Positions 7,986 to 17,538 of a stretch of 64,000 nt of DNA are shown in pieces. Location of the stretch: NCBI GenBank assembly GCA_905209085.1, contig CAJLRM010000005.1, forward strand, positions 1-64,000, given 5' to 3'. This DNA comes from an uncultured Eubacteriales bacterium. GTDB lineage: Bacteria; Bacillota; Clostridia; Christensenellales; Borkfalkiaceae. A program made the position numbers and the translations under genes. Position 1 is the stretch's first letter. Each line of letters begins with the position of its first letter. Under the pieces are notes generated by a model. That model searched no databases and had not been told where the DNA came from. It saw nothing but the letters and a program-made list of their open reading frames with translations.

Positions 7986-10379
7986 TTACTTGATCTTGAC
8001 GATCGTAACGCCCGTTTCGCCCTCCCCGTATTTGCCGAGCCGAAATTCCGCTACGTTCCTGTGCTTTTTGAGGTAATCGTGGATTCCCGCCCGGAGTTTT
8101 CCCGTGCCGACGCCGTGAACGATGCGCACTTCTTCGAGATTGGCGATTACGGCGGAGTCGATAAAGGCCTCCACGTCGGGCAGCGCCTCGGCAACCGTTT
8201 TTCCGATGACGTTGATTTCCAAAGTCGGCATAGGTTTGGGAGCGAGGCGTTTGGAAACCTGCACGTTGTCAATCCCGCCCTTTCGTTCTTTCTTTTTACT
8301 ATTCTGTGCATTCCCCGCGGGAATTAACACGGATAAATCGGAAATTTTGCTGTGTACGCGAATATTTCCGCAAAGCACCTCCGCCTCTCCTTTTTGCGGG
8401 CGGACGCTTTGAACAGCGCCTTCCTGATTGATATTTTTGACGAATACCGTATCTCCCGCTTTGAGTTTTTCCGCGACGGCGGGGACATACTGCGGACGGG
8501 AAAATTCCTCCTTTTCGTTGTCGTAAGCTTTATCGCTCAGCCGATTTTTCAGAGTGCGCGCCTGAATGAGATCCGCCTCCGAAATATTTTCCTTTTCGAA
8601 GATCTTTTCGATCTCTTCCAAAAGCTCTTCCGCTTCCGCAGTGCGTTCGTTGATGATCCTTCGCGATTCCGCCTTCGCGGAAGTAAACAGCTTTTCTTTT
8701 TCCTTCTGCAATTTTTCCCGTTCGTCGTCCAAAGTCTTGATCTTTTCCTGCCATTCCGATTTCAGGCGGTTGGTTTCTTTGAGCGCCTCTTCCGCCTCGA
8801 TGCGGCTGTCCTCCGCGCTCCTGACGATGTTCTCAAAAACCTGCGCGCCTTCCGATAGATTGGAAAGAGCGTCTTTTAAAATCTCGTCTTTTAAGCCCAA
8901 ACGCCTTGAAATGGCGAGGGCGTTACTCGATCCCGGAAGCCCGATTTTGATGACGTATAGAGGACGAAGCGTGTCGGAATCGAATTCCATGCAGGCGTTT
9001 TCGATTCCGTCGGTGGAAAAAGCAAATTCTTTGAGCGCGGAATAATGCGTCGTCACCACGCCCGTGCAGCCCGTTTTGAGCAGATAGGAAACCACCGCTT
9101 TGGCAAGCGCCTGACCTTCGTCCGGATCCGTCCCGCCCCCCAATTCATCGACCAGCACCAGGCTTTTCGAGTCCGCGCGATCGACGATTTCCACGATATT
9201 TGTGACGTGAGAGGAAAAGGTGGAAAGGCTTTCCTCGATGCTCTGCGCGTCGCCCACGTCGCAGTAAATCTCCCCGAATACGGAAACCTCCGCGCGCTTA
9301 GCCGGGACAAACAGACCGCACATCGCCATCAGACAAAAGAGTCCCACCATTTTCAGCGTCACCGTCTTACCGCCCGTGTTCGGACCGCTGATGAGCAAAA
9401 AACGATAGTCTTTGCCGAGCGAAAGAGAAACCGGGACGACCTTTTGTTTGTCTATCAGCGGGTGACGTCCCCGATCGATAGACACGACGCCCTTATCGTT
9501 GACCTCGGGCTTGACGCAGGAGAGCTTGTAGGCGTACTCCGCCCGCGCGTAATAAGTATCGATTTCCGCAAGCACCTCTATATCCTGTAAAAGCTGCTCT
9601 CCCATAAACCCGACGCGGCGGGACAGCTCGCTTAAAATTCTTTCCACCTCTTCCTTTTCGTCGATGGCGAGAGAGCGAAGTTCGTTGTTCATTTCGAGGA
9701 CCTGTTCCGGCTCGATAAAGAAAGTGGCGCCGCTCGCCGAACGGTCGTGAATGAAGCCCTTGATATTGCGCTTATATTCGGCGCGGACGGGCAGCACGTA
9801 ACGATTATCGCGCATAGTGATGATGCCGTCCTGCAAATATTTGCCCTCCTCGCCCGTCAGATATTCGGAAAGGCGGGTGCGGATGCGCTCGTTTAAGGAG
9901 CGGATTTCACGGCGGATGGAGTATAACTTGTCGCTCGCATAGTCGGATAATTCGGTGTCGTTTAAAATTTTCGTCTGAATGTCGTCCTCTAAATTCGAAT
10001 CAAAATAGAGATTGTCCGCGAGCGCTCTGATTCCCGTGATCTCCTCGTCCGTCACCCCGGTGACGCCCGAATGCGCGATGCGCGCCGCGCGCAGGAGATT
10101 CCCCACGCTCAAAAGCTCGCCGCAGGAAAGTGCGGAGCCTTTTTTCGCGCGCTCTATCTCGTCCGAAAAAGGCGGAAAATACTCGATCTTCCCCACTCCG
10201 TAGGTAAAGAGAAGCTTTACGCATTCCTCCGTGCGTTTGAGGCTCTTTTTTACCTCCGAAATATCCGAACACGGAAGGGTATTTTTCAGTTTTTCCTTGG
10301 CATCGTCGAGCACGGCATATTCCGAGGCCAGTTGAAGAATTTTATTCAGTTCGGTCTTTTCTATGGCTTTTCTATTCAT
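7986..10379 (-). CDS. mutS2: Endonuclease MutS2
   Basis: 797 residues, normal for MutS2. MutS core and clamp, then ATPase with P-loop GPNTGGKT (332-339) and Walker B LVDELGGGTD, a long coiled coil (about 510-640), a KOW-like segment, and a C-terminal Smr nuclease domain with HGVGTGKLR. MutS2 suppresses recombination and, in Bacillus, helps rescue collided ribosomes. The Smr entry motif reads INVIG rather than LDLRG. ATG at 10379 has AAGGA 6 nt upstream. It follows the U32 gene by 42 nt and is probably co-transcribed with it. Confidence 0.96.
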   Translation of the reverse strand: MNRKAIEKTELNKILQLASEYAVLDDAKEKLKNTLPCSDISEVKKSLKRTEECVKLLFTYGVGKIEYFPPFSDEIERAKKGSALSCGELLSVGNLLRAARIAHSGVTGVTDEEITGIRALADNLYFDSNLEDDIQTKILNDTELSDYASDKLYSIRREIRSLNERIRTRLSEYLTGEEGKYLQDGIITMRDNRYVLPVRAEYKRNIKGFIHDRSASGATFFIEPEQVLEMNNELRSLAIDEKEEVERILSELSRRVGFMGEQLLQDIEVLAEIDTYYARAEYAYKLSCVKPEVNDKGVVSIDRGRHPLIDKQKVVPVSLSLGKDYRFLLISGPNTGGKTVTLKMVGLFCLMAMCGLFVPAKRAEVSVFGEIYCDVGDAQSIEESLSTFSSHVTNIVEIVDRADSKSLVLVDELGGGTDPDEGQALAKAVVSYLLKTGCTGVVTTHYSALKEFAFSTDGIENACMEFDSDTLRPLYVIKIGLPGSSNALAISRRLGLKDEILKDALSNLSEGAQVFENIVRSAEDSRIEAEEALKETNRLKSEWQEKIKTLDDEREKLQKEKEKLFTSAKAESRRIINERTAEAEELLEEIEKIFEKENISEADLIQARTLKNRLSDKAYDNEKEEFSRPQYVPAVAEKLKAGDTVFVKNINQEGAVQSVRPQKGEAEVLCGNIRVHSKISDLSVLIPAGNAQNSKKKERKGGIDNVQVSKRLAPKPMPTLEINVIGKTVAEALPDVEAFIDSAVIANLEEVRIVHGVGTGKLRAGIHDYLKKHRNVAEFRLGKYGEGETGVTIVKIK

Positions 10380-10421
10380 ATTTTTCCTTGATTTTCGGCA
10401 GGCGAATATTCCGCCTCTTTC

Positions 10422-12638
10422 TTAAAGAACGCTTTTTTTTCTATGTCCCGAAGTATACGACTCCTTGCAAAGCTGCGTTTTGTCCGCCGCTCGAACAGCA
10501 GCGGAAAGAGTGGTGTCCGTCAGTTTCCCCGCCCCTTTGACGCGGCCTTCGGAAAGTTTTACGCAATTATAGACTTCGAATCGACAGTTGCCGTCCGCGC
10601 CTTTATAGCGGCGAACGGGAAAGATTCTCCCTTCGGCGTCGGTCAAATGATAAAGCTCCTTTTTATCGCAAACGGCGCAGGTCTTTGCAAAGGGACAATA
10701 GCATAAATCCATGAGTTTGATGTCGCCCGCGGCGAGAACAAACGCTTTTTCTCCCGACAGCGCCGACTGCTCCCGTTCGTCGAGTTCCTTGGAAATCGCA
10801 TAATAGGAAACGCAGGATTCCCTTAAAAGCTCGCGCAAAGCGATACCGTTTGCGAGATTGAAACCCGTTCCCGCGAACACTTTTATTCCCCGATCCCGCG
10901 CAAAGACGACGCCGCTGTAACTCTCCGCGTAAATGCCGTCGAAAGGATAGTTTTTTAAAAGTTCCTCAATGCGGGAAAGGTCGCTTTGCGTAAGATACGC
11001 GGAATAATACAGATATCTTTCAAAGCCGCCTTCTCTGAAATTTTCGGGCGGATTTTCCGCATAATCCCGGGGCTTATACACGACGATATCCGACTTCGGA
11101 AAAGGGGAAAAATCGGATGTCAAAATCGCCTCTTTCCCGTTTTCCTTGAAGAATTGCGGGCACAAAAATTCCTTGAAGCGGTATGGCGTGTTTTTCGATA
11201 TCGCGCGCGTTTTTACAAACGCTCCGTAAGCTTTACGCCGCAAGGCGTTAAGGCATGATTTTGCGATGAATACGTTTCCGCTCAAACGGATCTTCGAAAA
11301 GGAAACGTTCAAAGGCAGGGAATCTCTTTTGAGAAAACACGCCGTGAGTTCCGTTTGCGTCAAGGGAGAAGAATTGGCGCTTTGCAGCGTTTCGTCCGAC
11401 TCCGTTTTTACGCCGCCGATTTCCACTACCGCCTTTTGCCCCTCCGTAAAATCGAGCGAAACGGAAACGGAAAGGCGCCTTTCGTTTGTCAAAACTTTTT
11501 CGTTGACGGCGGTATCCGTGGTGACGAAAACGGCGTCCCCGTTTAAAAGGCGTATGCGGGAAGAAACGTAAAAGCCCCGTTTTTCCGATGTTTCGAAAAC
11601 GGCCCCGCCGACCTCTTTGCCGCTCCGCAAAATTTTGAAAGCGTCCCCTTTTCGGGCCGAAAAAACGCTTTCGACAAAATATTTGCCATGAGAAACCTTT
11701 ACCGTGCCGACCTTTTCTCCGATATGTCCCTGCACCGCGCGGGAGAGAAAGCGCTTGTCCTGCCCGAAGGCAAGACCTTTCGTGAAATTGCCCCGGTTAT
11801 ATGTCCTCTTTAAATCGGAAAGCGCTTCGTTTCTCTCCTTTTCGTCCGCGCCGTCCAAAAGGCCGCGGTAGTACCGTACGGCGGCGGACACGTATTCCGC
11901 ACGCCGCATCCTGCCCTCGATTTTAAAGGACGTTACGCCCGCCTTCCGCAGTTTTTCGATCTCTTCCCCGATGCAAAGATCGGAAAGCGATAGCGCGTAA
12001 GCGGGATCTTCGAAGCCTTCCCGATCGTAAGAATACAGCTTGCGGCAGGGTTGTTTACACCGCCCGCGATTGCCGCTGTTGTTCCCCGCAAAGGAAGAAA
12101 AATAGCACTGTCCGGAAAAACAAGTGCATAAGGCGCCCTGCACGAAGACTTCCGTTTCCATAAACGAAGCGATCTTTTCGATTTCCGCGAGGGGCGTTTC
12201 TCTGGCGAGAATCACTCTCGAAAACCCGCATTCTTTCGCATACCTTGCCCCGTCGAGCGTACAGACGCCCGCCTGCGTACTCAGATGCAGCACGACGTCG
12301 GGATACTCGGCGTGCAGATATTTGCCCAAAAGCACGTCTTGCAAAATCACGGCGTCCGCGCCCATATTCCAAACGTCCAAAAACGTCTTGATAAACTCCT
12401 CCGTTTCGGTGTCCTTGACGAGCGTATTCATGGCGACGTATACCTTGACGCCCAAAAAATGCGCCTTTTCCAAAACGGTGTGCAAGGCGTCTGCGTCAAA
12501 ATTGTCCGCACCCGCGCGGGCGGAAAAAGAGCGGAAACCGAGATAGATCGCGTCCGCGCCCGCGTTTATTGCCGCTTCCGCACACTCCGCATTTCCCGCA
12601 GGAGCTAATATTTCAGACATAATATTTATGTCAGACAT
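10422..12638 (-). CDS. U32 family protein, RlhA-like (23S rRNA hydroxylation type)
   Basis: About 738 residues. N-terminal U32 barrel begins EILAPAGN and carries the QCYFSSFAGNNSGNRGRCKQPCR segment whose cysteines are the family's metal/cluster ligands, then a DUF3656-like middle and C-terminal region. E. coli RlhA hydroxylates C2501 of 23S rRNA with prephenate-derived chemistry; function here is inferred from architecture. Start choice: ATG at 12638 has GGGGAGG 9 nt upstream. A second in-frame ATG at 12695 also has its own AAAGGA 6 nt upstream, so two N-termini (24 residues or so apart) may be made. Confidence 0.88.
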   Translation of the reverse strand: MSDINIMSEILAPAGNAECAEAAINAGADAIYLGFRSFSARAGADNFDADALHTVLEKAHFLGVKVYVAMNTLVKDTETEEFIKTFLDVWNMGADAVILQDVLLGKYLHAEYPDVVLHLSTQAGVCTLDGARYAKECGFSRVILARETPLAEIEKIASFMETEVFVQGALCTCFSGQCYFSSFAGNNSGNRGRCKQPCRKLYSYDREGFEDPAYALSLSDLCIGEEIEKLRKAGVTSFKIEGRMRRAEYVSAAVRYYRGLLDGADEKERNEALSDLKRTYNRGNFTKGLAFGQDKRFLSRAVQGHIGEKVGTVKVSHGKYFVESVFSARKGDAFKILRSGKEVGGAVFETSEKRGFYVSSRIRLLNGDAVFVTTDTAVNEKVLTNERRLSVSVSLDFTEGQKAVVEIGGVKTESDETLQSANSSPLTQTELTACFLKRDSLPLNVSFSKIRLSGNVFIAKSCLNALRRKAYGAFVKTRAISKNTPYRFKEFLCPQFFKENGKEAILTSDFSPFPKSDIVVYKPRDYAENPPENFREGGFERYLYYSAYLTQSDLSRIEELLKNYPFDGIYAESYSGVVFARDRGIKVFAGTGFNLANGIALRELLRESCVSYYAISKELDEREQSALSGEKAFVLAAGDIKLMDLCYCPFAKTCAVCDKKELYHLTDAEGRIFPVRRYKGADGNCRFEVYNCVKLSEGRVKGAGKLTDTTLSAAVRAADKTQLCKESYTSGHRKKSVL

Positions 12639-12722
12639 ACCAATATTCCTCCCCGTATGCGATATTTTGTCAGACGTAGTAATTATTTCAGACATAGTAA
12701 TTCCTTTCACAACGTTTTTGGC
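12609..12722. repeat. Degenerate 57-bp tandem duplication containing palindromes
   Basis: Two 57-bp units (12609-12665 and 12666-12722). Each contains a pair of TATGTC-A-GACATA-like palindromes 18 bp apart (12609-12621 and 12627-12639; 12666-12678 and 12684-12696), and each carries a ribosome binding site followed by ATGTCTGA. The copy at 12627-12639 is a perfect 13-bp palindrome. The units cover the translation start of the U32 gene. Confidence 0.6.
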
Positions 12723-13121
12723 GACGAAACGAAGGCAACGCGCTCCTATCGGCGAGAAAAACGAAACTACTCAATGATAAGAAAAAAACGGATTGACGCT
12801 TTTTATCAGACGAAAAATTTTATAAACAGGCTTTACTGCTTTTTAAGAAAGAAAGCTTTTAAAGTTGACATTCGCTTTTTGACGCCCCCAAGGGCAAGAC
12901 CCCGTCTTTTTAATATAGACTTACCCTCGACTTCTTTTTAAAGACAAAAAGAATAAGGCGTTCCCTTTTTTGAGATAGAAAAAATTTTTTCGGGTCTTTT
13001 GGGTTTTACGCCCTGCGAAATTCTGTCTGACCGCATTGTATGGCGCGCAGTCGTGGAAAGAATGAATTTCTCCTTTGCCCCTTTATCCAATACGCCTTGC
13101 TTTCTTTTCGCCCGAGAAAAT
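12723..13121. other. Intergenic region between U32 gene and hprK
   Basis: About 400 bp of low-complexity AT-rich sequence. It must hold the U32 promoter and the end of the hprK transcript, but I find neither a convincing -35/-10 pair nor a clear hairpin with a T-tract. No supported ORF. Confidence 0.4.
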
Positions 13122-14042
13122 TCAGCGGCCGATACTACGGGTAATAAGTTCCTGCGAAGCGTCGTATCCCATGCTTTTCAAGCGGAAGTTGCGCGCGGCG
13201 ACTTCAATGATGATGGCGAGATTTCTGCCGGGGCTGACGGGAATGATCAGTTTGGGGACTTTGACGCCGAGATATTCCTGAAAGGCGGACGTATCCCCGA
13301 CCCGATCGTATTCCTTGCCTTGCTGCCAATTTTCGAGTTGAATGACGATCTCTATCTTTTTCTCGTTTAAAACGGAACCCGAACCGTACATACTCTTGAC
13401 GTTGATGATGCCGATACCGCGCAGTTCCATGAAATAGCGAATGATGTCGGGCGCCGTGCCGTACAAGTCGTTGGCGATTTCCTTGATGATGACGCTGTCG
13501 TCCGCGATCAGCCGGTGTCCGCGCTTAATCAGTTCCATCGCAGTTTCGCTTTTGCCCACGCCGCTTTTGCCGGTGAGCAGCATTCCCACGCCGAAGACCT
13601 CCATCAGAACGCCATGTTCTGTCACCGACGGAGCCAGCATCCGATTGAGATAGATATACAAATCGCTCATCAAGTCGGTTGTCACCTTATGGCTTCGAAA
13701 GAGCGGACAGGAAGCCGCGCGCATCGTTTCCATGAGTTCGGGCACGGCGGGAAGATCGCGGCTTAAAATGATACAGGGAACTTCGCCGTATTCGAAGAGC
13801 CGCGCAAGCTTTTCGCGGCGTTCCTCCGAAGAAAACGTACGCAGATACTCGTGCTCCGAAAGTCCGAACACCATGATGCGGCGGGGATCGAAATAGCTGA
13901 AAAAGCCCGCGAGCTGCAAGCCCGGGCGTTCCACGCTCATGCTGGAAAGAGTGACGACACCCCTCCCCGTATAGACGATTTCCAGATTCAGATCGGAAGC
14001 GAGTTTATCGAGCATTACGCTCTCCGTCACATTCTCGTTCAT
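13122..14042 (-). CDS. hprK: HPr kinase/phosphorylase
   Basis: About 306 residues. Bifunctional enzyme that phosphorylates and dephosphorylates Ser46 of HPr, controlling carbon catabolite repression. P-loop GKSGVGKS (about 149-156), the HRLIADD segment and the signature ELRGIGIINV are all present, and the C-terminal helix ends at the family's usual place. Start is ATG at 14042, 12 nt after AGGAGG; an earlier upstream start would add residues not seen in the family. No ptsH or lgt adjoins it. A perfect 17-bp palindrome lies 178 bp upstream (14220-14236). Confidence 0.96.
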   Translation of the reverse strand: MNENVTESVMLDKLASDLNLEIVYTGRGVVTLSSMSVERPGLQLAGFFSYFDPRRIMVFGLSEHEYLRTFSSEERREKLARLFEYGEVPCIILSRDLPAVPELMETMRAASCPLFRSHKVTTDLMSDLYIYLNRMLAPSVTEHGVLMEVFGVGMLLTGKSGVGKSETAMELIKRGHRLIADDSVIIKEIANDLYGTAPDIIRYFMELRGIGIINVKSMYGSGSVLNEKKIEIVIQLENWQQGKEYDRVGDTSAFQEYLGVKVPKLIIPVSPGRNLAIIIEVAARNFRLKSMGYDASQELITRSIGR

Positions 14043-14219
14043 CTTTACCAAAAGCCTCCTGTAAATCAAACACCTGCGATCAAACGCAGCCTGTCTTCGC
14101 GACGTAAGAAATATTTTTTAAAGAACCGCCCTTTCTTCTGCGTGTCCATCCCGGCATCTTATGCGCATTCCCCTTTGGACGCCCATTTTTAAAAAGAATG
14201 TACTATGCGTGAAATAGAT

Positions 14220-14236
14220 ATTATGTCTGACATAAT
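14220..14236. promoter_or_regulatory. 17-bp perfect palindrome upstream of hprK
   Basis: ATTATGTC-T-GACATAAT. It is the same core (TATGTCnGACATA) as the palindromes at the start of the U32 gene 1.6 kb away. Candidate operator; the cognate regulator is unknown. Confidence 0.45.
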
Positions 14237-14787
14237 TATCTTCGAATACTCCGCGCAAACGGCATAGGGAGAGTTCGGGGAGGAAAAATTCGAATTTTAA
14301 GTATAATGTCTTGCCCTATTTTTGACGAAACTCGCGCGTTCGGGCGTTCGCTCTATATAAAGCAAGGAATAAAACGAATCCCCTCTGCCTTATAATTTTG
14401 TCCTCGCAAAATTTTGAAGCAATCTTGATTGAATGCAAACGCTTCATCAAGATATCGTAAACGTCGGCGGCCTAGCCGATTGTATGTCTGGACGGAAACT
14501 AAAATTCACTTCGAAAATGAGTGTTGAAGTCGTTTTCCAGAAAGATATCAAAGGCGGAAAAAATCAGCACTTGGCATACTGCTTAAAAAAGTATTTGGTC
14601 TATTTCCTGTATGTGATCGACCTTCTTAAAAAACGATACAAAGACTTGTTTTCAAAATATGCAGAAACGAGCGCCTTTTGAAATATGCTTTGAACGGATA
14701 CGCCCTTCCGCATTTGAAAAGACAAATTCTTGGCTCCTCTGTTTATCTCTATGACAGGACAGCGGATCCCCACTCTCGCAAGGCTTC
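14237..14787. other. Gene-poor AT-rich region
   Basis: About 550 bp without a gene I can support. The longest plus-strand ORF (14433-14681, 82 codons, lysine-rich, no ribosome binding site) has codon composition unlike the neighbours and could be a decayed gene or chance. No tRNA-like or transposon end structure seen. Confidence 0.4.
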
Positions 14788-15615
14788 CTATTCTTTTGCA
14801 AATCCGTACGTTTCTATTATCTTTCCGATTGCGTCTTCGTCGTTCGTGAAGGGAAAGGATTGCGCCTTGTCTTTAAGCGCTTCGTCGGCGTTTTTAACCG
14901 CTAAGCCTAACCCCGCGGCTTGAAGCATAGGCAGATCGTTAAGGCTGTCACCTGCGGCGATCGTCCTTTCGATCGGCACGCCGTAATAATCCGCCATAAA
15001 CTTTACGGCGGTGCCCTTGGAGTAGGCGCGGCTGGTGACTTCCACCAAATTGGCGGCGCTGTATGTGACGTAGAATTTTTCGCCCAATGCCTTTAAAACG
15101 TTTTCGAAAATCCGTTTTTTATCCTCGGCATAGACCATCGCCAGCACTTTGCGGATTTTCAAAGCTTTACGGAGAACTAAACCCGAAAGCGGTTCTTCTT
15201 CTACGACGTTGCCCTTTACGTTGCATATCTTTTCATAAAGGCTCAAAGCTTCGTCCCGTCTATTGACGTAAAATTCGTTTAAGGTGTAGACGTGGGTATG
15301 GAGATCGAGTCTTTCAAATACTTTACAGATCTCCGCCGCCTCATCCGCGGGGAGATAACCGTCCACCAAGAGTTTTCCGCTCTCTATATCGGTGATGACG
15401 GAGCCTTGGTAGGACGCCACCAGACCTTTTAAACCGAGTTCCCGCGCGCGGGGTAGAATGGAAGTGAACATACGTCCCGTACAGATGCCGAACGTCCCGC
15501 CCGCGGCGATGTATTCGTCGATCTTTCTTTTCGTAGCGTCCGAAACGGCGCCGTCGCTGCCAAGAAGCGTGCCGTCGAAGTCGGAAATGATCAAAGGATA
15601 ATTTATCTTTCGCAT
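14788..15615 (-). CDS. Cof-type HAD phosphatase
   Basis: 275 residues of the HAD superfamily, type IIB cap. Motif I is DFDGTLL (nucleophile D about residue 11), motif II the ICTGR segment, and motif IV GDSLNDLPML near residue 220. These soluble enzymes dephosphorylate sugar phosphates or flavin/PLP compounds; substrate cannot be told from sequence. It starts 5 nt after the uvrC stop, so it is co-transcribed with uvrC. The overlap of the uvrC end with a weak GAGGAAAAA gives a poor ribosome binding site. Confidence 0.92.
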   Translation of the reverse strand: MRKINYPLIISDFDGTLLGSDGAVSDATKRKIDEYIAAGGTFGICTGRMFTSILPRARELGLKGLVASYQGSVITDIESGKLLVDGYLPADEAAEICKVFERLDLHTHVYTLNEFYVNRRDEALSLYEKICNVKGNVVEEEPLSGLVLRKALKIRKVLAMVYAEDKKRIFENVLKALGEKFYVTYSAANLVEVTSRAYSKGTAVKFMADYYGVPIERTIAAGDSLNDLPMLQAAGLGLAVKNADEALKDKAQSFPFTNDEDAIGKIIETYGFAKE

Positions 15616-15620
15616 ACCGT

Positions 15621-17432
15621 TTATAATTTTTCCTCGAAATAGAATTTAATGCGCTTTGCGAGTTCTTCCCCGATTCCTTCCGTTTCGGCGAGCTCGTCTG
15701 CGCTTGCGTGCATGATTTTGTCTATCGTTCCGAATTTGTCCATCAGCGCCACCTGTTTTTTCTTGCCTATGCCCTCTATCTCCGCCAGCACGGAAGCGAG
15801 ATTGCGCTTCGAATGGAGGCTTCTGAAATAGGTGATGGCGAATCTATGGGCTTCGTCGCGGAGCCGTTGGAGCATTTTGAGCGCGTAATCCCGATGATCG
15901 ATCCTGATGCTTTCCTCCACGGAGAGGGTGAACACTTCCTCCTCGCGCTTTGCCAGGGACACGAGATCGATTCCCTCCACGCCCATTTCGTCGAATATCT
16001 CCTTGACCGAAGAAAGCTGACCTTTGCCGCCGTCGATGACGACGAGATCGGGCTTGGGAAAACGCTCTTCTTCCGCAGTGCCGAGTTTAGATAGGCGGCG
16101 TTTGAGCACTTCCTGCAAGGACGCGAAATCGTTTGCTCCCTCCACCGTTTTGATTCTGAAACGGCGATAGCTGGTTCTATCCGGTTCGCCGTCCGAAAAC
16201 ACGACCATCGACCCGACTTTATCGACGCCGCTGATATTGGAAATATCGTAACATTCCATGCGCTTGGGATATCGTTTGAGTCCTAGAATTTCTTTCAGCC
16301 GCGCGCAGGCGTTCTTGGTCATATCATCCTTATGTTTGATCTTGTCGATGGATTTGGAGAGATATTCTTCGGCGTTGCGTTCCGCCATATCGAGAAGCTG
16401 ACGCTTGACACCCGCCTTGGCGAACACGACCTCCACCTTTTTCTCGAAGTTTTCGAGAAAGAAGTTTTCCAAAAGCTCCTTTTCGCAATACTCCGCCGTG
16501 ATGATCTCCTCGGGAATCTCATGCGAGGAATAATACTGAATGATAAACGCCGTCAGTGCGTCCGATTCGGAAAGAGAAGCGTCTTCGAGCGCAAAATTGC
16601 TGCCACCCTGCATGATGCCGCCGCGCGTGATCAGAATATTGACCGCAGAATAGAGGTTATTCGTCTTTAAGGCGATGATATCCGCGTTGATACAGCGATT
16701 GAGCGAAGTGATGCGTTTGAGTTTGAGCTTGGAGAGCATACGGAGTTTTTCGCGGTATTCCATCGCCAGTTCGAATTCCTCGTCGGCGGCAAATTTTAGC
16801 ATCTTTTCGCGGAGGATTTCTTCCGCCTCCTCGTAATTTCCGTCGAGAAAGGAGATCGTCTTCTTTACTCGTTCCGCGTACTCCTCTTTGGTGCAAAGGT
16901 GCGCACACGGGGCAAGGCAGCGATGCAGATGATAGGCGAGGCAGGGCTTTTTCGGCTTTTCCGCGATCGCTACCGAGCAGAGGCGGACGTTATAGACGGA
17001 CGCCGCCACGTCGAGTATTTCCTTACAGCGGATGCCTCCCATAAAGGGACCGAAATATTTTCCGTCGCGCTTTCTGATCTTGCGGGTGATGGAAAAGCGG
17101 GGGAACTCCTCCTTCGTATGCGCTTTGATATACGGATACGTCTTATCGTCCTTTAAAAGAATGTTGTACTTGGGCTTATATTTCTTGATGAGATTGTTTT
17201 CGAGGGCAAGCGCGTCTATTTCCGTCCCCGTGATGATATAATAAAAGTCCGCGATATGTTCCACCATCGCGGCGACTTTTTCGGGCTTTTCCGAACCGTG
17301 GAAATATTGGCGCACCCGATTTTTGAGGATGCGCGCCTTACCCACATATATGACCACGCCGTCTTTATCCAGCATGATATAGACGCCCGGATTATCGGGC
17401 AAAAGTTTGAGTTTTTCCTGTAATTCGCTCAT
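15621..17432 (-). CDS. uvrC: Excinuclease ABC subunit C
   Basis: About 603 residues. Makes both incisions in nucleotide excision repair together with UvrAB. Domains: GIY-YIG nuclease (GVYIMLDKDG...YVGKA, about 15-40), a four-cysteine segment (CLAYHLHRCLAPC..C, about 145-170) matching the UvrC cluster site, a UVR domain (about 200-235), the RNase H-like nuclease (about 370-520), and C-terminal (HhH)2. ATG at 17432 has GGAG close upstream and gives the family length; the upstream codons lack similarity. Promoter at 17487-17515. Confidence 0.96.
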   Translation of the reverse strand: MSELQEKLKLLPDNPGVYIMLDKDGVVIYVGKARILKNRVRQYFHGSEKPEKVAAMVEHIADFYYIITGTEIDALALENNLIKKYKPKYNILLKDDKTYPYIKAHTKEEFPRFSITRKIRKRDGKYFGPFMGGIRCKEILDVAASVYNVRLCSVAIAEKPKKPCLAYHLHRCLAPCAHLCTKEEYAERVKKTISFLDGNYEEAEEILREKMLKFAADEEFELAMEYREKLRMLSKLKLKRITSLNRCINADIIALKTNNLYSAVNILITRGGIMQGGSNFALEDASLSESDALTAFIIQYYSSHEIPEEIITAEYCEKELLENFFLENFEKKVEVVFAKAGVKRQLLDMAERNAEEYLSKSIDKIKHKDDMTKNACARLKEILGLKRYPKRMECYDISNISGVDKVGSMVVFSDGEPDRTSYRRFRIKTVEGANDFASLQEVLKRRLSKLGTAEEERFPKPDLVVIDGGKGQLSSVKEIFDEMGVEGIDLVSLAKREEEVFTLSVEESIRIDHRDYALKMLQRLRDEAHRFAITYFRSLHSKRNLASVLAEIEGIGKKKQVALMDKFGTIDKIMHASADELAETEGIGEELAKRIKFYFEEKL

Positions 17433-17486
17433 ATGGCTCCGAAACGGATAAAGGCGCAAAAACGTCTTATTTCCGTCAACGTTATT

Positions 17487-17515
17487 ATTATATACCAAAT
17501 TGCGCGATTTTGCAA
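17487..17515 (-). promoter_or_regulatory. Promoter of uvrC
   Basis: Minus strand: TTGCAA (17510-17515), 17 nt, TATAAT (17487-17492). It sits between the arsR-type gene and uvrC, so uvrC can be expressed independently. Confidence 0.75.
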
Positions 17516-17538
17516 GGATTACAAGCGAAAAATCCGCT

